Position numbers and translations under genes: made by a program. The notes below the pieces were generated by a model. That model was given only the letters and a program-made list of their open reading frames with translations, was not told the DNA's origin and did no database searches. From Marinobacter sp. F4216 (GTDB lineage: Bacteria > Pseudomonadota > Gammaproteobacteria > Pseudomonadales > Oleiphilaceae), in assembly GCF_019931195.1 (NCBI RefSeq), contig NZ_JAIOUO010000003.1:310001-374000 (forward strand): a stretch of 64,000 nucleotides of DNA, written 5' to 3'. Positions 9,501 through 20,070 of the stretch are shown here, piece after piece (the first letter of the stretch is position 1; each line of letters opens with the position of its first letter).

Positions 9501-10305
9501 TGTCGCGCCATTCGTACTCGTCGATCAAGGCGTCGAAAAGGCGACCGGACTGCACATCCAGATACAGTTGACCGGTAAAATCGCCTCTAAAGAAATGCCG
9601 GCCAACCAGACGGAAACTGGCCAACTGCTCGGTCGCCCCCGATTTGATCGCCCGCCCGGAGGCACGGAACAGGCCGTCGCGATAAACCAGATCAAGCTGT
9701 GGGATGTCGACGTGACGCAACTCGCCCTCGCTGTCTTTCAGCGACAGGCTGAGGCGCGTCACCTTCGCATAGGGCTCGGACAACCATTCACCGGCCAGCT
9801 GCAATAATCGATTTAGCCGGTTGTTTACTGGCTCGGGCAGCTCGGCCCCGCGAACCCTCAATTCGCCTTCATTCGACTGCCGAAGGGCTAGCTCAACACC
9901 GTCCAGCTCAAAGTCTTCGAACACCACCCGCCAACGAAGCAGGGATGACAAAAAATCAAAGCGAATCCGGAAATACTCGATCTGTGCCAGTGAGTCGTCG
10001 GAGTCGGGTCTGCGAACGACAACGTTGCGAGCGGTAAAGGAAGGATCAAGCCAGAACCAGCGGGAAGATAATTGCTCGATGGATACCTGATGGCCGAGAC
10101 GGGCCGAAAGCTCGGATTCAAGGTCTGCGGTGTATCGGTCGACATTACTCGTCAACTGCCGGCCAACTCCGGCATAGAGCGCCAGCAGCACCAACACCGC
10201 GAGCAACAGCCACCAGATGACGCTGGATAAGCGGGCAGCAAACCTCAGTGCAGGCCTCGGGGAAGTCTGCTCGGCAGCCCTGTTTTCCGAACCGGTGGCG
10301 GACAT
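6544..10305 (-). CDS. yhdP: AsmA-like envelope protein YhdP
   Basis: A very large (1253-residue) inner-membrane-anchored protein of the YhdP/AsmA-like superfamily (DUF3971 plus AsmA_2 C-terminal region). In E. coli, YhdP, TamB and YdbH together move phospholipids to the outer membrane. One transmembrane helix is visible near the N-terminus (about residues 31-50, LSSVIWWLLLAVLVLLALYA). The rest is periplasmic and rich in beta strands, as expected for a hydrophobic-groove bridge. The C-terminal segment MVQESLDMKLVVVLPLTQ and the following small-residue-rich stretch are typical. Its place after rng is conserved in gammaproteobacteria. Confidence 0.93.
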   Translation of the reverse strand: MSATGSENRAAEQTSPRPALRFAARLSSVIWWLLLAVLVLLALYAGVGRQLTSNVDRYTADLESELSARLGHQVSIEQLSSRWFWLDPSFTARNVVVRRPDSDDSLAQIEYFRIRFDFLSSLLRWRVVFEDFELDGVELALRQSNEGELRVRGAELPEPVNNRLNRLLQLAGEWLSEPYAKVTRLSLSLKDSEGELRHVDIPQLDLVYRDGLFRASGRAIKSGATEQLASFRLVGRHFFRGDFTGQLYLDVQSGRLFDALIDEYEWRDIRVEGVDLGGEAWLTFQDGEVQQVNGRLNTPYLQLSVGNESLAPIENIQARFGWRRSGHPLSSVASGSEAADVSEQPGEWHLQELQWQWNADKVSPFSLSMVPSENGLLASADALPLGPIQRLLSALPVLPEPASNALVNYRPEGFLDGVTLWFPKDPESSFEFGGQLRDVRVEAFGGAPALSGVAGQLWLDREAGYVDLTSEDGPVGMAFPGLYSQGWLFPGFNGRVSWQFDNTGFRVFSENLNLQYGKDTRFTGAFELAKAPEEPTGLELDVGVANGNEQTLSAFLPDKPLNPGLYDWLTEAIQTADNISGYYRGSGQIGALAAKGSFESSMEFGFDKATVAYHERWPVVSGASGRVVVQDGVTNVSLDSARTGGITLEPSDVQVASEDGDTVVRVNAAGEFPGEAIGFWLKNSPLGEIASERAAELDIDGDYQMALSIALPLSSEAEPVVDLQVKTESGSVRYPTADLGWQGITGEISYQTESGISGLGLSARFLGQPVEITLASSANDSGVSVRQWGQMSVPDLFRLAGRDEGAGFGVSGTVSYVAELKMGDNSSPGVNLRSGLRGVALDWPGALGKTADEVAPLKAIVNPGADGGIEIIADWENRAAFSLLFRDSGLDLNVKHLYLKDQRLENIQLEATALEDRWIIDARSERVEGRLVVPEQGIVVADIETLRLRRGDNDEDDARSLLTLEEQLEAFRSLGMGDWPDIDVTIADLQLDTESVGSWAFRLRPEAERLSVEGIEGRLSSLSVVGDMVWSIVGARETTRFNGQISGGALNDLGPLLGYDVPLTNKTTNIELDVDWPGRPDEFGIRRLSGSVQLRLDEGVILEQNNTAQLFRVFNLLNADTLWRRLKLDFSDLYERGVAFDAISGQAQITEGLLTLDPELQVVGPSGAFRLVGATNMVQESLDMKLVVVLPLTQNLPLAALLMGAGAPIGGALFVLDKVLGDPLSKLTSATYRVGGTWDNPEVSLQRVFDTGQ

Positions 10306-10345
10306 TTGACTCCCCTAACCCAGCGGCCAGCCCGTCACCCTCGCG

Positions 10346-11824
10346 TCAGAGCAGAACCACATCGTATTGCTCCTGGCTGTAGAAGGGTTCCACCTGAAAG
10401 CGAATCGTTTTACCAATAAACGTCTCCAGATCGGCGACGTTGTCAGACTCCTCATCCAGCAGGCGATCAACCACGCTCTGGGAGGCCATCACCAGGTAGC
10501 TTTCCGCGTCATAGGCCCGATTCACCCGGAGAATTTCCCGGAACACCTCATAACACACGGTTTCGCTGGTCTTGAGGAAGCCCCGTCCATCGCAGATCGG
10601 GCACGGTTCGCAGAGCACCTGGCCCAGGCTTTCCGTGGTCCGTTTGCGGGTCATCTCCACCAGTCCCAGCTCTGATACGCCGGTGATCTTGGTCTTGGCG
10701 TGGTCACGCTCGAGCATCTTCTCGAGCATCCTGTGGACCTGACGCTGATGCTCCGGATCTTCCATGTCGATAAAATCAATAATTATGATACCGCCGAGGT
10801 TGCGTAGCCTCAGTTGGCGACTGATGGATCTGGCCGCTTCCAGGTTGGTCTTGAAAATGGTTTCCTCAAGATTCCGGTGCCCCACGAAGCCGCCCGTATT
10901 GATGTCGATGGTGGTCATTGCTTCAGTCTGGTCGATGATGACGTAGCCACCGGATTTCAGCTGCACCTTGCGACTGAGGGCCTTCTGGATTTCATCTTCC
11001 ACCGAGTACAGATCAAAGATCGGACGCTCACCGGGGTAATACTCCACCTTGTTGGAAAACTCAGTGACAAACTCCTGGACGAACTCCATGACCCGCTGAT
11101 GGCTCTCCCGGCTATCGATGCGGACCTTTTCCGTCTGCGGCCTGATCAGGTCCCGGATGGTACGGATAAACAGGGGAAGGTCCTGATAAATGACCGCCGG
11201 CTCCTTCACCCTGGAGATTCGCTCCTGAATGGACTGGCTGAGCCGATGCAGGTATGCCATGTCTCCGATCAGGTCCTCGGGTGAGGCGCTTTCGGCGGCG
11301 GTACGGATGATATAGCCGCCCTGCACCTCGGTCTCTTCGGCGGCAGCCTGTTCCACCAGTTCCTTCAGGCGAGTGCGTTCGGCTTCGTCCTCAATCCTCT
11401 GGGAAATCCCGACATGGGATACGCCGGGCATGAAGACCAGATAGCGGGAGGGAATCGATAACTGCGTCGTCAGCCGGGCACCCTTGGTACCAATCGGATC
11501 CTTGGTGACCTGGACCACCAGTGACTGCCCTTCCCGGAGCAGTGTGCGAATGTCAGGCACAGTCTTCGGGGAGTCGTTAGTATCTTCAGAGGAGTTCTGG
11601 GAGATCACGTCAGAAGCGTGAATAAAGGCGGCTCGTTCGAGGCCGATATCGACAAATGCCGCTTCCATCCCCGGAAGCACCCTGACCACCTTGCCCTTGT
11701 AGATATTTCCGACGATGCCCTTGCGGCTGGTGCGTTCGATGTATGCCTCCTGCAGCATACCGTTTTCCACCAGGGCGACCCGGGTTTCTACCGGCGTCAC
11801 ATTGATCAGGATTTCTTCACTCAT
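10346..11824 (-). CDS. rng: Ribonuclease G
   Basis: An endoribonuclease of the RNase E/G family, which matures the 5' end of 16S rRNA and degrades mRNA. The ATG at 11824 gives 492 residues, close to E. coli RNase G, and has a GGAG 8 nt upstream; an in-frame ATG 36 nt earlier lies inside maf and adds unrelated residues. The S1 domain occupies about residues 35-125. The catalytic Mg2+ aspartates lie in TTIDINTGG and IIIDFIDME, and the zinc-link cysteines are in CEPCPICDGRG. No RNase E-type C-terminal scaffold is present. The gene follows maf almost without a gap. Confidence 0.96.
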   Translation of the reverse strand: MSEEILINVTPVETRVALVENGMLQEAYIERTSRKGIVGNIYKGKVVRVLPGMEAAFVDIGLERAAFIHASDVISQNSSEDTNDSPKTVPDIRTLLREGQSLVVQVTKDPIGTKGARLTTQLSIPSRYLVFMPGVSHVGISQRIEDEAERTRLKELVEQAAAEETEVQGGYIIRTAAESASPEDLIGDMAYLHRLSQSIQERISRVKEPAVIYQDLPLFIRTIRDLIRPQTEKVRIDSRESHQRVMEFVQEFVTEFSNKVEYYPGERPIFDLYSVEDEIQKALSRKVQLKSGGYVIIDQTEAMTTIDINTGGFVGHRNLEETIFKTNLEAARSISRQLRLRNLGGIIIIDFIDMEDPEHQRQVHRMLEKMLERDHAKTKITGVSELGLVEMTRKRTTESLGQVLCEPCPICDGRGFLKTSETVCYEVFREILRVNRAYDAESYLVMASQSVVDRLLDEESDNVADLETFIGKTIRFQVEPFYSQEQYDVVLL

Positions 11825-11826
11825 CT

Positions 11827-12423
11827 TCAGTTCTCCAGACTGATTGGCCAGCGCTTCCACACGGGATAACCTGCTTGCTCCAGCAGGCCGGCAGTTTCCT
11901 GCAACGGCAGGCCAACCACCGCACTGTAACTACCCCTGAGTTCTCTGACAAAAATACCACCAAGACCCTGAATCCCATAGCTTCCAGCCTTGTCCATCGG
12001 TTCACCGCTGGCGATATAGGCGTCGATCTCTCCCTCCGACAGAGTACGAAACTCGACATCCGTCACCACCACCAGAGCGCGGCACCCGGATTTACTGACC
12101 AGCGCGACTGACGTCATGACCTGATGGGAACGACCGGAAAGCCTCTTGAGCATGGTCCGGGCCTCTGACTGATCGAGAGGTTTGCCAAGAATACGATCAT
12201 CCAGCACGACCGACGTATCCGAACCCAGTACCAGGGCATCCGGGTAATCGTCAAAGACCGCCAGGGCTTTTTCTCTGGCCAGACGCTCCACGTAGGTGTC
12301 GGGGCGTTCTCCACTGTTCGGTGTTTCGTCCACATCCGCCGGTTGCACCGTGAAGGACACGCCCATTTGCTGCAGGAGTTCAGACCTGCGAGGGGATGCT
12401 GAGGCAAGAACGACAGCACACAT
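11827..12423 (-). CDS. maf: Maf nucleotide pyrophosphatase (YhdE type)
   Basis: A house-cleaning nucleoside triphosphate pyrophosphatase of the Maf/HAM1-like fold, 198 residues. The N-terminal signature LASASPRRSELL, the central VLGSDTSV region and the C-terminal KAGSYGIQGLGG and GSYSAVVGLP motifs match the YhdE subfamily. That subfamily acts on dTTP, UTP and modified pyrimidine nucleotides, unlike the YceF subfamily, which prefers 7-methyl-GTP. It is co-transcribed with mreBCD and rng, the usual arrangement. The ATG lies 2 nt after the mreD stop. Confidence 0.94.
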   Translation of the reverse strand: MCAVVLASASPRRSELLQQMGVSFTVQPADVDETPNSGERPDTYVERLAREKALAVFDDYPDALVLGSDTSVVLDDRILGKPLDQSEARTMLKRLSGRSHQVMTSVALVSKSGCRALVVVTDVEFRTLSEGEIDAYIASGEPMDKAGSYGIQGLGGIFVRELRGSYSAVVGLPLQETAGLLEQAGYPVWKRWPISLEN

Positions 12424-12425
12424 GG

Positions 12426-12902
12426 TTAACCCAATCTGCGATTGATGTTATCCAACAGCACACAGACCACCGGCCAAACCAGCGCGCCAGTCACCGCCGG
12501 CCAGAGATAACTAAAGCCTGCATCCTGGGCGCCCAGCATCTGCTTGATAAAGTGAACCAGCATCTGGTTGATGCCCAGCAACAGGAAGACCATCAGGCAT
12601 TGCTGGGAAATGGGATACATGCGTAAACGCTGATGAACCGTCAGCACAAGGAAAGCCACAAGCGCCATGGCCATGGCATTAACCCCCAGAGGCGTGGCTT
12701 CAAGTACATCGAGCAGCAGCCCCAGACACCAGGCCAACACAATCCCGAACTGCGCCGGCGCCCGGAAGGTCCAGTAGAACACAATCAAGCCAAGCCATTC
12801 TGGCCGGTAGGCGAGCCAGTCCACTGGAAAAAGAGAAATGCTCAGTACCAGGGAGATCAGCACGGATACGGCAAACACCGGATAACTGATTACTGACAAC
12901 AT
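12426..12902 (-). CDS. mreD: Rod shape-determining protein MreD
   Basis: An integral inner-membrane subunit of the elongasome, 158 residues, with five or six hydrophobic segments spread over the whole length. It bridges MreC to the peptidoglycan synthases RodA/PBP2. The ATG overlaps the mreC TGA by one base (TGATG), indicating translational coupling. Hydrophobicity, length and position between mreC and maf make the assignment safe even though MreD sequences are poorly conserved. Confidence 0.92.
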   Translation of the reverse strand: MLSVISYPVFAVSVLISLVLSISLFPVDWLAYRPEWLGLIVFYWTFRAPAQFGIVLAWCLGLLLDVLEATPLGVNAMAMALVAFLVLTVHQRLRMYPISQQCLMVFLLLGINQMLVHFIKQMLGAQDAGFSYLWPAVTGALVWPVVCVLLDNINRRLG

Positions 12903-13816
12903 CAGCTTTCACCCTCCGGCCTTGTACTGTCGCCGGCAGCCGGTCCGACCCCGGTCCCGCTACCACCTTCAGAGTCATTCAGGTCTGCTTTGGGCACCTC
13001 AGGCTGGAACACCACCAGAATCAGTCGGCTCTGATTTAACTCCGCCTTCGGCCGGGCCTCGATAGAGACAAAAGGCTCGCCGGGTTCTTTTGTAATTCGC
13101 GCAACTTCTGCCACCGGGTACCCTCTCGGGAAACGCCCTCCCAGCCCGGAACTGACCAGGAGGTCACCTTCGCGAATATCCGCCGTATCGGGCACATGAA
13201 CCAACTCAAGGGTATCTGGATTACCGGTCCCCAGGAGAATTGCCCGCAGCCCATTGCGAACCAGTTCAACCGGTACCGCATGACTGCTGTCTGATACCAG
13301 AATAACCCGGGACGTCACCTGACTGGTCTGGACCACCTGCCCCATCAAACCATGGGCATCCAGTACCGCCTGACCTTCGATAAGACCGTCGCTCGAACCT
13401 TTATTGATAATGATTTCGTGGGAATAGGGGTCCGGGGAGATACCCACCACTTCACCGAGGATGGATCGGTCGTCCAGCACACGGGACGAGTTCATCAGTC
13501 GCCGCAGTTCGGCGTTCTCCGATGCCAGAGCGGCGTATTTCAGGGCCCGGCGTTCCAGAATCAGGAGCCGAGCTTTGAGATCTTCGTTTTCCTGCTGCAA
13601 GTCTTCTGTGCTGACAAACAGACCAGAGAACCAGTCACTGAGCTGCTGTGGCGCATTGCCAAGCCAGTAGACTGGGGCCAGCCCGGTTCCGAGGGTATTA
13701 CGGACCGTCGAGAGCTTATCAAAACGGGCATCGGCAACCACAAGGGCTGCCGACAGGATAATGATGAACAGAAGTCGTAAGCCGGGAACCGGACCCTGAA
13801 CGAAGATGGTCTTAAT
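12902..13816 (-). CDS. mreC: Rod shape-determining protein MreC (probable ATT start)
   Basis: A periplasmic scaffold of the elongasome. The protein has an N-terminal transmembrane helix, a coiled coil (EDLQQENEDLKARLLILE) and the beta-rich MreC domain ending in ESIVF-like strands (LNQSRLILVVFQPE). The first in-frame ATG/GTG/TTG codon would be a GTG at 13741, which cuts into the membrane helix. The frame is open further up to a TAG at 13829-13831. The stretch from 13816 encodes (M)KTIFVQGPVPGLRLLFIII, a normal MreC N-terminus, and the ATT at 13816 has a GGAGG 7 nt upstream. I therefore assign ATT as the start (304 residues). The low-complexity Gly/Pro/Glu tail is typical of the genus-level variation. 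Confidence 0.9.
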   Translation of the reverse strand: MKTIFVQGPVPGLRLLFIIILSAALVVADARFDKLSTVRNTLGTGLAPVYWLGNAPQQLSDWFSGLFVSTEDLQQENEDLKARLLILERRALKYAALASENAELRRLMNSSRVLDDRSILGEVVGISPDPYSHEIIINKGSSDGLIEGQAVLDAHGLMGQVVQTSQVTSRVILVSDSSHAVPVELVRNGLRAILLGTGNPDTLELVHVPDTADIREGDLLVSSGLGGRFPRGYPVAEVARITKEPGEPFVSIEARPKAELNQSRLILVVFQPEVPKADLNDSEGGSGTGVGPAAGDSTRPEGES

Positions 13817-13836
13817 GGTAATTCCTCCCTACGGGC

Positions 13837-14976
<1,140 letters not shown>

Positions 14977-15132
14977 CTAACGATTTACCCATACTCCGGC
15001 ACCTTTGATCCTGCCGCTCTCGCCTGAATCTGTTACCATTATCGGTTTAATGCACCGGCTGCCTGCGCCAGCCACTTTCGTGTTACATCTCGTACGAATA
15101 CCAATGACAGTTTAGATACTGGGAGACTTTGC

Positions 15133-15420
15133 GTGACCATTTCCCGTGAGAACATCGAAAAAGTCGCTGTGCTCGCCCGCATCCAAGTGGATGATGATCA
15201 GGTTTCAGCCTTGGAAAAAGACCTGGGCAATATCCTCGACCTGGTGGATCAACTCGGCGCCGCCGACACCGACGCCGTTGAGCCCATGGCCCATCCGCTG
15301 GACGCCATTCAGCGCCTGCGCGCCGACGAGGTGACCGAAACAAACCAGCGGGAAGCCTTTCAGGCCACAGCCCCCGCCACTGAAGACGGGCTTTATCTCG
15401 TTCCCCGAGTCATTGAGTGA
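15133..15420 (+). CDS. gatC: Glutamyl/aspartyl-tRNA amidotransferase subunit C
   Basis: The small stabilising subunit of the GatCAB amidotransferase, 95 residues. It belts around GatA and GatB. The start is GTG with a GGGAG about 8 nt upstream. Typical features are ENIEKVAVLARI near the start, the central DAVEPMAHPL and a C-terminal YLVPRVIE. It is the first gene of the gatC-gatA-gatB operon, divergent from mreB. Confidence 0.95.
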   Translation: MTISRENIEKVAVLARIQVDDDQVSALEKDLGNILDLVDQLGAADTDAVEPMAHPLDAIQRLRADEVTETNQREAFQATAPATEDGLYLVPRVIE

Positions 15421-15449
15421 TCTGACGAACAGCGACTTCAGGAATCAAC

Positions 15450-16907
15450 ATGCACAACAAAACCGTAGCAGAACTGGCCCGCGAACTGGACAGCGGCACT
15501 GTTTCAAGCCTGGAACTGACCCAGCAGCTGCTTGACCGTATTAAGAAAGAAGACAGCAAGTACAACAGCTTTATTACTGTCACCGAAGAACAGGCGCTGG
15601 CCGATGCCAGAGCCGCAGATGAACAACGCGCCGCAGGGAACGCGACGCCCTGGACCGGCATCCCGTTTGCCCACAAGGACATTTTCTGCACCAATGGTAT
15701 TCGCACCACCTGCGGTTCCCGGATGCTGGAAAACTTCATTCCGCCTTATGACGCAACGGTAACGGAAAACTTCCGCAAGGCCGGCGCCGTGTGCCTTGGC
15801 AAAACCAACATGGACGAGTTCGCCATGGGCTCCTCCAACGAATCCAGCTACTTCGGCGCGGTAACGAACCCCTGGGGACTGGATAATGGCGAGAAACGTG
15901 TACCGGGGGGCTCCTCCGGCGGCTCCGCCGCTGCCGTCGCGGCGCGACTGGTTCCCGCAGCGACCGCAACGGATACGGGCGGTTCCATCCGCCAGCCCGC
16001 AGCCTTGTGCGGCATCACTGGCCTCAAGCCCACTTATGGCCGGGTTTCCCGCTACGGCATGATTGCCTTTGCCTCCAGCCTTGATCAGGGCGGCACCATG
16101 GCGCGGACGGCCGAAGACAACGCCATGATGCTTAATGTGATGGCAGGCTTCGATCCGAAAGACTCCACCTCCATTGAGCGGGACGTGCCGGATTACACCG
16201 CCACATTGAACGAACCGCTGAAAGGCCTGCGCATTGGCCTGCCGAAAGAGTACTTCTCTGACCAGCTCAGCCCAGCCATGGAAGAGCAGGTTCGTGCTGC
16301 AGTGCGCGAATACGAAAAGCTCGGAGCAACGGTCAAGGAAGTGTCCCTGCCCAATGCCAAGTTGGCCATTGCAGCCTACTACGTGATTGCGCCGGCCGAG
16401 GCCTCCGCCAACCTGTCCCGCTTCGACGGCGTGCGCTACGGCTACCGCTGCGAAGACCCGAAAGACCTCATGGATCTTTACACCCGGACCCGGGCAGAAG
16501 GCTTCGGTAACGAAGTGAAGCGCCGGATCCTGGTGGGCACCTACGCCCTGTCCCACGGCTATTACGACGCCTACTACCTGAAAGCCCAGAAAGTCCGTCG
16601 CCTGATCCAGCAGGATTTCGCCAACGCCTTCAAGGAAGTGGACGTCCTGATGAGCCCGGTATCGCCGTCACCCGCCTTCATACAGGGCGAGAAGACCAAC
16701 GATCCGGTGACCATGTATCTGGAGGACATATTCACCATCGCCATCAACCTGGCAGGACTGCCAGCCATGTCTGTACCCGCCGGATTTGTCGATGGATTAC
16801 CTGTCGGCCTGCAGATCATCGGCGACCATTTTGCCGAGGCAAGACTGCTCAACGCCGCCCACCAGTTCCAGCAGGTGACCGACTGGCACCAGCGTGAGCC
16901 GAAATAA
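15450..16907 (+). CDS. gatA: Glutamyl/aspartyl-tRNA amidotransferase subunit A
   Basis: The glutaminase subunit of GatCAB, which releases ammonia for amidation of mischarged Glu-tRNA(Gln) or Asp-tRNA(Asn). 485 residues of the amidase-signature family. The Lys-cisSer-Ser triad is readable as K76 (FAHKDIF), S155 in the Gly/Ser-rich loop [11 protein letters not shown] and S179 ([10 protein letters not shown]). It lies between gatC and gatB. Which tRNA is served depends on whether GlnRS and AsnRS exist elsewhere in the genome; neither is in this window. Confidence 0.97.
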   Translation: MHNKTVAELARELDSGTVSSLELTQQLLDRIKKEDSKYNSFITVTEEQALADARAADEQRAAGNATPWTGIPFAHKDIFCTNGIRTTCGSRMLENFIPPYDATVTENFRKAGAVCLGKTNMDEFAMGSSNESSYFGAVTNPWGLDNGEKRVPGGSSGGSAAAVAARLVPAATATDTGGSIRQPAALCGITGLKPTYGRVSRYGMIAFASSLDQGGTMARTAEDNAMMLNVMAGFDPKDSTSIERDVPDYTATLNEPLKGLRIGLPKEYFSDQLSPAMEEQVRAAVREYEKLGATVKEVSLPNAKLAIAAYYVIAPAEASANLSRFDGVRYGYRCEDPKDLMDLYTRTRAEGFGNEVKRRILVGTYALSHGYYDAYYLKAQKVRRLIQQDFANAFKEVDVLMSPVSPSPAFIQGEKTNDPVTMYLEDIFTIAINLAGLPAMSVPAGFVDGLPVGLQIIGDHFAEARLLNAAHQFQQVTDWHQREPK

Positions 16908-16929
16908 GCCCGACAGAGGAGACGAACAC

Positions 16930-18381
16930 ATGCAGTGGGATATCGTGATCGGGCTGGAAATTCACGTTCAGCTCGCCACCCAGACCAAGATTTTCTCCGG
17001 CACCAGCACCGCTTACGGTGCCGAACCCAACACCCAGGCCAGCGCGGTCGACTTGGCCATGCCCGGTACGCTGCCGGTACCTAATGAAAACGCGTTTCGA
17101 TACGCGTTAATGTTCGGCCTGGCGGTCAATGCCGAGATTGGCCGACGCTCGGTGTTCGAGCGGAAGAACTACTTCTACCCGGACCTGCCGAAAGGCTATC
17201 AGACGACCCAACTGGACAAGCCCATCGTCGGCCCTGGCTATGTGGACGTCGATCTGGCCAACGGCGAAACCAAGCGCGTACGCATTCACCACGCCCACCT
17301 GGAAGAGGATGCCGGCAAGTCCCTGCACGAGGACTACCACGGCATGACCGGTATCGACCTGAACCGGGCCGGCACGCCGCTGATCGAAGTAGTCACAGAG
17401 CCGGATATGAACAGCGCCGAAGAAGCGGTCGCCTTCGCCAGAAAACTGCACAGCATAGTGACGTCGCTGGGCATCTGTGATGGCGACATGTCTCAGGGCT
17501 CCATGCGCTTTGACGTGAACATCTCCCTGAAGCCGAAAGGTTCCGACACGCTTGGCACCCGCACCGAGACCAAGAACCTGAACTCCTTCCGCTTCATGGA
17601 ACAGGCCATCGCCCACGAAGTCGAGCGGCAGATGGACATCCTGGAAGACGGTGGCAAAATCGAGCAGGAAACCCGGCTGTACAACGGCGACCGCGACGAA
17701 TCCCGCTCCATGCGCACCAAGGAAGAAGCCAACGACTATCGCTACTTCCCCTGCCCGGACCTGCTACCCATCGAAATCGACGACAGCTTTATTGAGGATG
17801 CCCGTGCACGTCTGCCGGAACTTCCGGACGCCCGAAAGGCGCGCTTCAAGGGTCAGTATGGTCTGAACGATTACGACGCAAGCCTGCTGAGCAGCGATGC
17901 CAAACTGGCAAGCTTCTTTGAGGAGGCAGCGGCCCACGGCAAGGATGCGAAACTGACGGCCAACTGGATTCAGGGCGAGTTTTCAGCCCGACTGAAGGCC
18001 GAAGAGAAGACCGTCACCGAGTCTCCCATCTCCGGCGCCCAGCTTGGCGATCTGGTGGTGCGCATTGCCGACAACACCCTGTCGTCGGCGGGCGCCAAGA
18101 AGGTCTTCGAAGCACTCTGGACCGGCAACGGCGACAATGTGGATGCCATCATCGACGCCAAGGGCCTGAAACAGGTATCCGATACCGGTGCTCTGGAAGC
18201 CATGGTGGATGAAGTTCTGGCCGGCATGCCGGATCAGGTGGCCCAGTTCCAGAATGAAGAGGACCCGAAGAAACGCAAGAAGATGCTCGGCGGGTTTATG
18301 GGGCCCCTGATGAAAGCCTCCAAAGGCCAGGGCAACCCGAAACTGTTCAACGAGATTCTGCTGAAGAAACTCGGCGGGTAA
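16930..18381 (+). CDS. gatB: Glutamyl/aspartyl-tRNA amidotransferase subunit B
   Basis: The kinase/amidation and tRNA-binding subunit of GatCAB. The ATG at 16930 gives 483 residues starting [15 protein letters not shown] and has an AGAGGAG 11 nt upstream; an in-frame ATG at 16894 overlaps gatA and adds unrelated residues. The cradle domain occupies roughly residues 1-290, the helical domain follows, and the YqeY-like tail domain ends in the conserved [11 protein letters not shown]...[13 protein letters not shown]. It ends the operon and is followed by a hairpin terminator shared with convergent rimO. Confidence 0.97.
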   Translation: MQWDIVIGLEIHVQLATQTKIFSGTSTAYGAEPNTQASAVDLAMPGTLPVPNENAFRYALMFGLAVNAEIGRRSVFERKNYFYPDLPKGYQTTQLDKPIVGPGYVDVDLANGETKRVRIHHAHLEEDAGKSLHEDYHGMTGIDLNRAGTPLIEVVTEPDMNSAEEAVAFARKLHSIVTSLGICDGDMSQGSMRFDVNISLKPKGSDTLGTRTETKNLNSFRFMEQAIAHEVERQMDILEDGGKIEQETRLYNGDRDESRSMRTKEEANDYRYFPCPDLLPIEIDDSFIEDARARLPELPDARKARFKGQYGLNDYDASLLSSDAKLASFFEEAAAHGKDAKLTANWIQGEFSARLKAEEKTVTESPISGAQLGDLVVRIADNTLSSAGAKKVFEALWTGNGDNVDAIIDAKGLKQVSDTGALEAMVDEVLAGMPDQVAQFQNEEDPKKRKKMLGGFMGPLMKASKGQGNPKLFNEILLKKLGG

Positions 18382-18401
18382 CTCTTACTTCAGAGAGCAA
18401 A

Positions 18402-18430
18402 ACGGGCGCCCTATGGCGCCCGTTTTCGTT
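18402..18430. terminator. Terminator between convergent gatB and rimO
   Basis: A 9-bp perfect stem (18402-18410 with 18415-18423) and a 4-nt loop is followed by a short T-rich stretch on the plus strand and preceded by AAAA, which reads as TTTT on the minus strand. It can serve both gatCAB and rimO, which converge here. Confidence 0.8.
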
Positions 18431-18452
18431 TACTGCAGGCTGACCTTCGCCC

Positions 18453-19799
18453 TTAATGCACGAGACTCGCCCACAGATCGTGCTCGTCCGCGTGCTCCAC
18501 CACGGCCTTCACGATCTGCCCCGGCTCCAGGTCGGTTTCTTCGTTGAGGTAGACCATACCATCGATTTCCGGCGCATCCGCCTTCGAACGACCAATAGCG
18601 CCCTCTTCGTCCACCTCATCAATCAATACGTCAATCGTCTGACCGATCTTGGACTGCAGGCGGGCGGCAGAAATTTCAGCCTGCTTCGCCATAAAACGCT
18701 CGAGTCGCTCTTCTTTGACGTCTTCGGGAACCGCCCCCTCCAGTTCATTGGCGCGGGCACCTTCAACGGGGCTGTACTTGAACGCGCCAACTCGATCCAG
18801 CTGCGCCTCTTCCAGCCAGTCCAGCAGATACTGGAAATCCTCCTCCGTCTCGCCAGGGAAACCAACAATGAAGGTGGAGCGAATAGTCAGCTCCGGGCAA
18901 ATTTCCCGCCATTTTCGGATGCGATCCAGCGTCTTGCTGTCATGCGCCGGTCGCTTCATGGCCTTCAGGACTTTCGGACTGGCATGCTGGAACGGGATAT
19001 CGAGATAAGGAAGAATCTTTCCTTCAGCCATTAAAGGAATGATGTCGTCCACATGGGGGTATGGGTACACGTAATGGAGACGCACCCAGACGCCCATCTC
19101 CCCCAGCGCCTCGCACAATGCCTGCATCTTGGTCTTGAGCGGGCGCCCTTGCCAGAAACCGGTGCGGTATTTGATATCAACACCATATGCTGAGGTGTCC
19201 TGCGAGATGACCAGCAACTCCTTTACCCCGGCATCCACCAGACGCTTGGCCTCATCCATGACGTCGCCAATCGGCCGGCTGACCAGATCACCGCGCATGG
19301 AGGGGATGATGCAGAAGGTGCAACGATGGTTGCAGCCCTCAGAGATTTTCAGATAGGCGTAATGCCGTGGCGTCAGCTTGACCCCCTGGGGCGGAACCAG
19401 ATCGACAAACGGATCGTGCTTTTTCTGGGGCGGCACATACCGATGAACTGCACCGACAACCTCCTCGTAGGCCTGCGGGCCCGACACCGCAAGCACACCC
19501 GGGTGGGTATCCCGAATTCGGTCGGCTTCCACGCCCATACACCCGGTGACAATTACCTTGCCGTTTTCATTCATCGCCTCGCCTATCGCATCCAGGGACT
19601 CCTGCTTCGCAGAGTCGATGAAGCCGCAGGTATTCACTACCACCACATCAGCATCATCATAAGTGGGCACAACCTCGTAGCCATCCTGCCGAAGCTGGGT
19701 CAGGATACGTTCGGAGTCCACCAACGCCTTGGGGCATCCAAGGCTGATAAAGCCAACCTTTCCACTGCCAGTGTCGGTATCGCGAGATTTTTCTGTCAT
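18453..19799 (-). CDS. rimO: Ribosomal protein uS12 methylthiotransferase RimO
   Basis: A radical-SAM enzyme that adds a methylthio group to the conserved aspartate of ribosomal protein S12. The ATG at 19799 gives 448 residues; the longer frame to 19877 adds a stretch without family resemblance. The UPF0004 domain with its cysteines ([23 protein letters not shown]), the radical-SAM CxxxCxxC in [16 protein letters not shown] and the C-terminal TRAM domain are all present. It is paralogous to miaB at 25421. It is a monocistronic unit convergent with gatB. Confidence 0.96.
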   Translation of the reverse strand: MTEKSRDTDTGSGKVGFISLGCPKALVDSERILTQLRQDGYEVVPTYDDADVVVVNTCGFIDSAKQESLDAIGEAMNENGKVIVTGCMGVEADRIRDTHPGVLAVSGPQAYEEVVGAVHRYVPPQKKHDPFVDLVPPQGVKLTPRHYAYLKISEGCNHRCTFCIIPSMRGDLVSRPIGDVMDEAKRLVDAGVKELLVISQDTSAYGVDIKYRTGFWQGRPLKTKMQALCEALGEMGVWVRLHYVYPYPHVDDIIPLMAEGKILPYLDIPFQHASPKVLKAMKRPAHDSKTLDRIRKWREICPELTIRSTFIVGFPGETEEDFQYLLDWLEEAQLDRVGAFKYSPVEGARANELEGAVPEDVKEERLERFMAKQAEISAARLQSKIGQTIDVLIDEVDEEGAIGRSKADAPEIDGMVYLNEETDLEPGQIVKAVVEHADEHDLWASLVH

Positions 19800-20070
19800 A
19801 ACCAAACTGAGTCCCCGGAGTTTTTCGCAAACTCCCGAATGAATGAAAACGCCGATTTTACCCCACCATGGAACCACACTGCAGCACGCATCGTCCTTAA
19901 AGCGGATGCGTAAAGACCACTAATCGAAAAATTCCCATCGGTGTGCATTTTTTGTGAATCCATGTTCATTTTTTTGCAGCAAATCTGACACAATGGGCGA
20001 CACGAATCTTGCCGTGCGCAAATCAAACATCTAAACTTTTCGAGCCTAAGCGTCTCTCCGGATGGGATTT

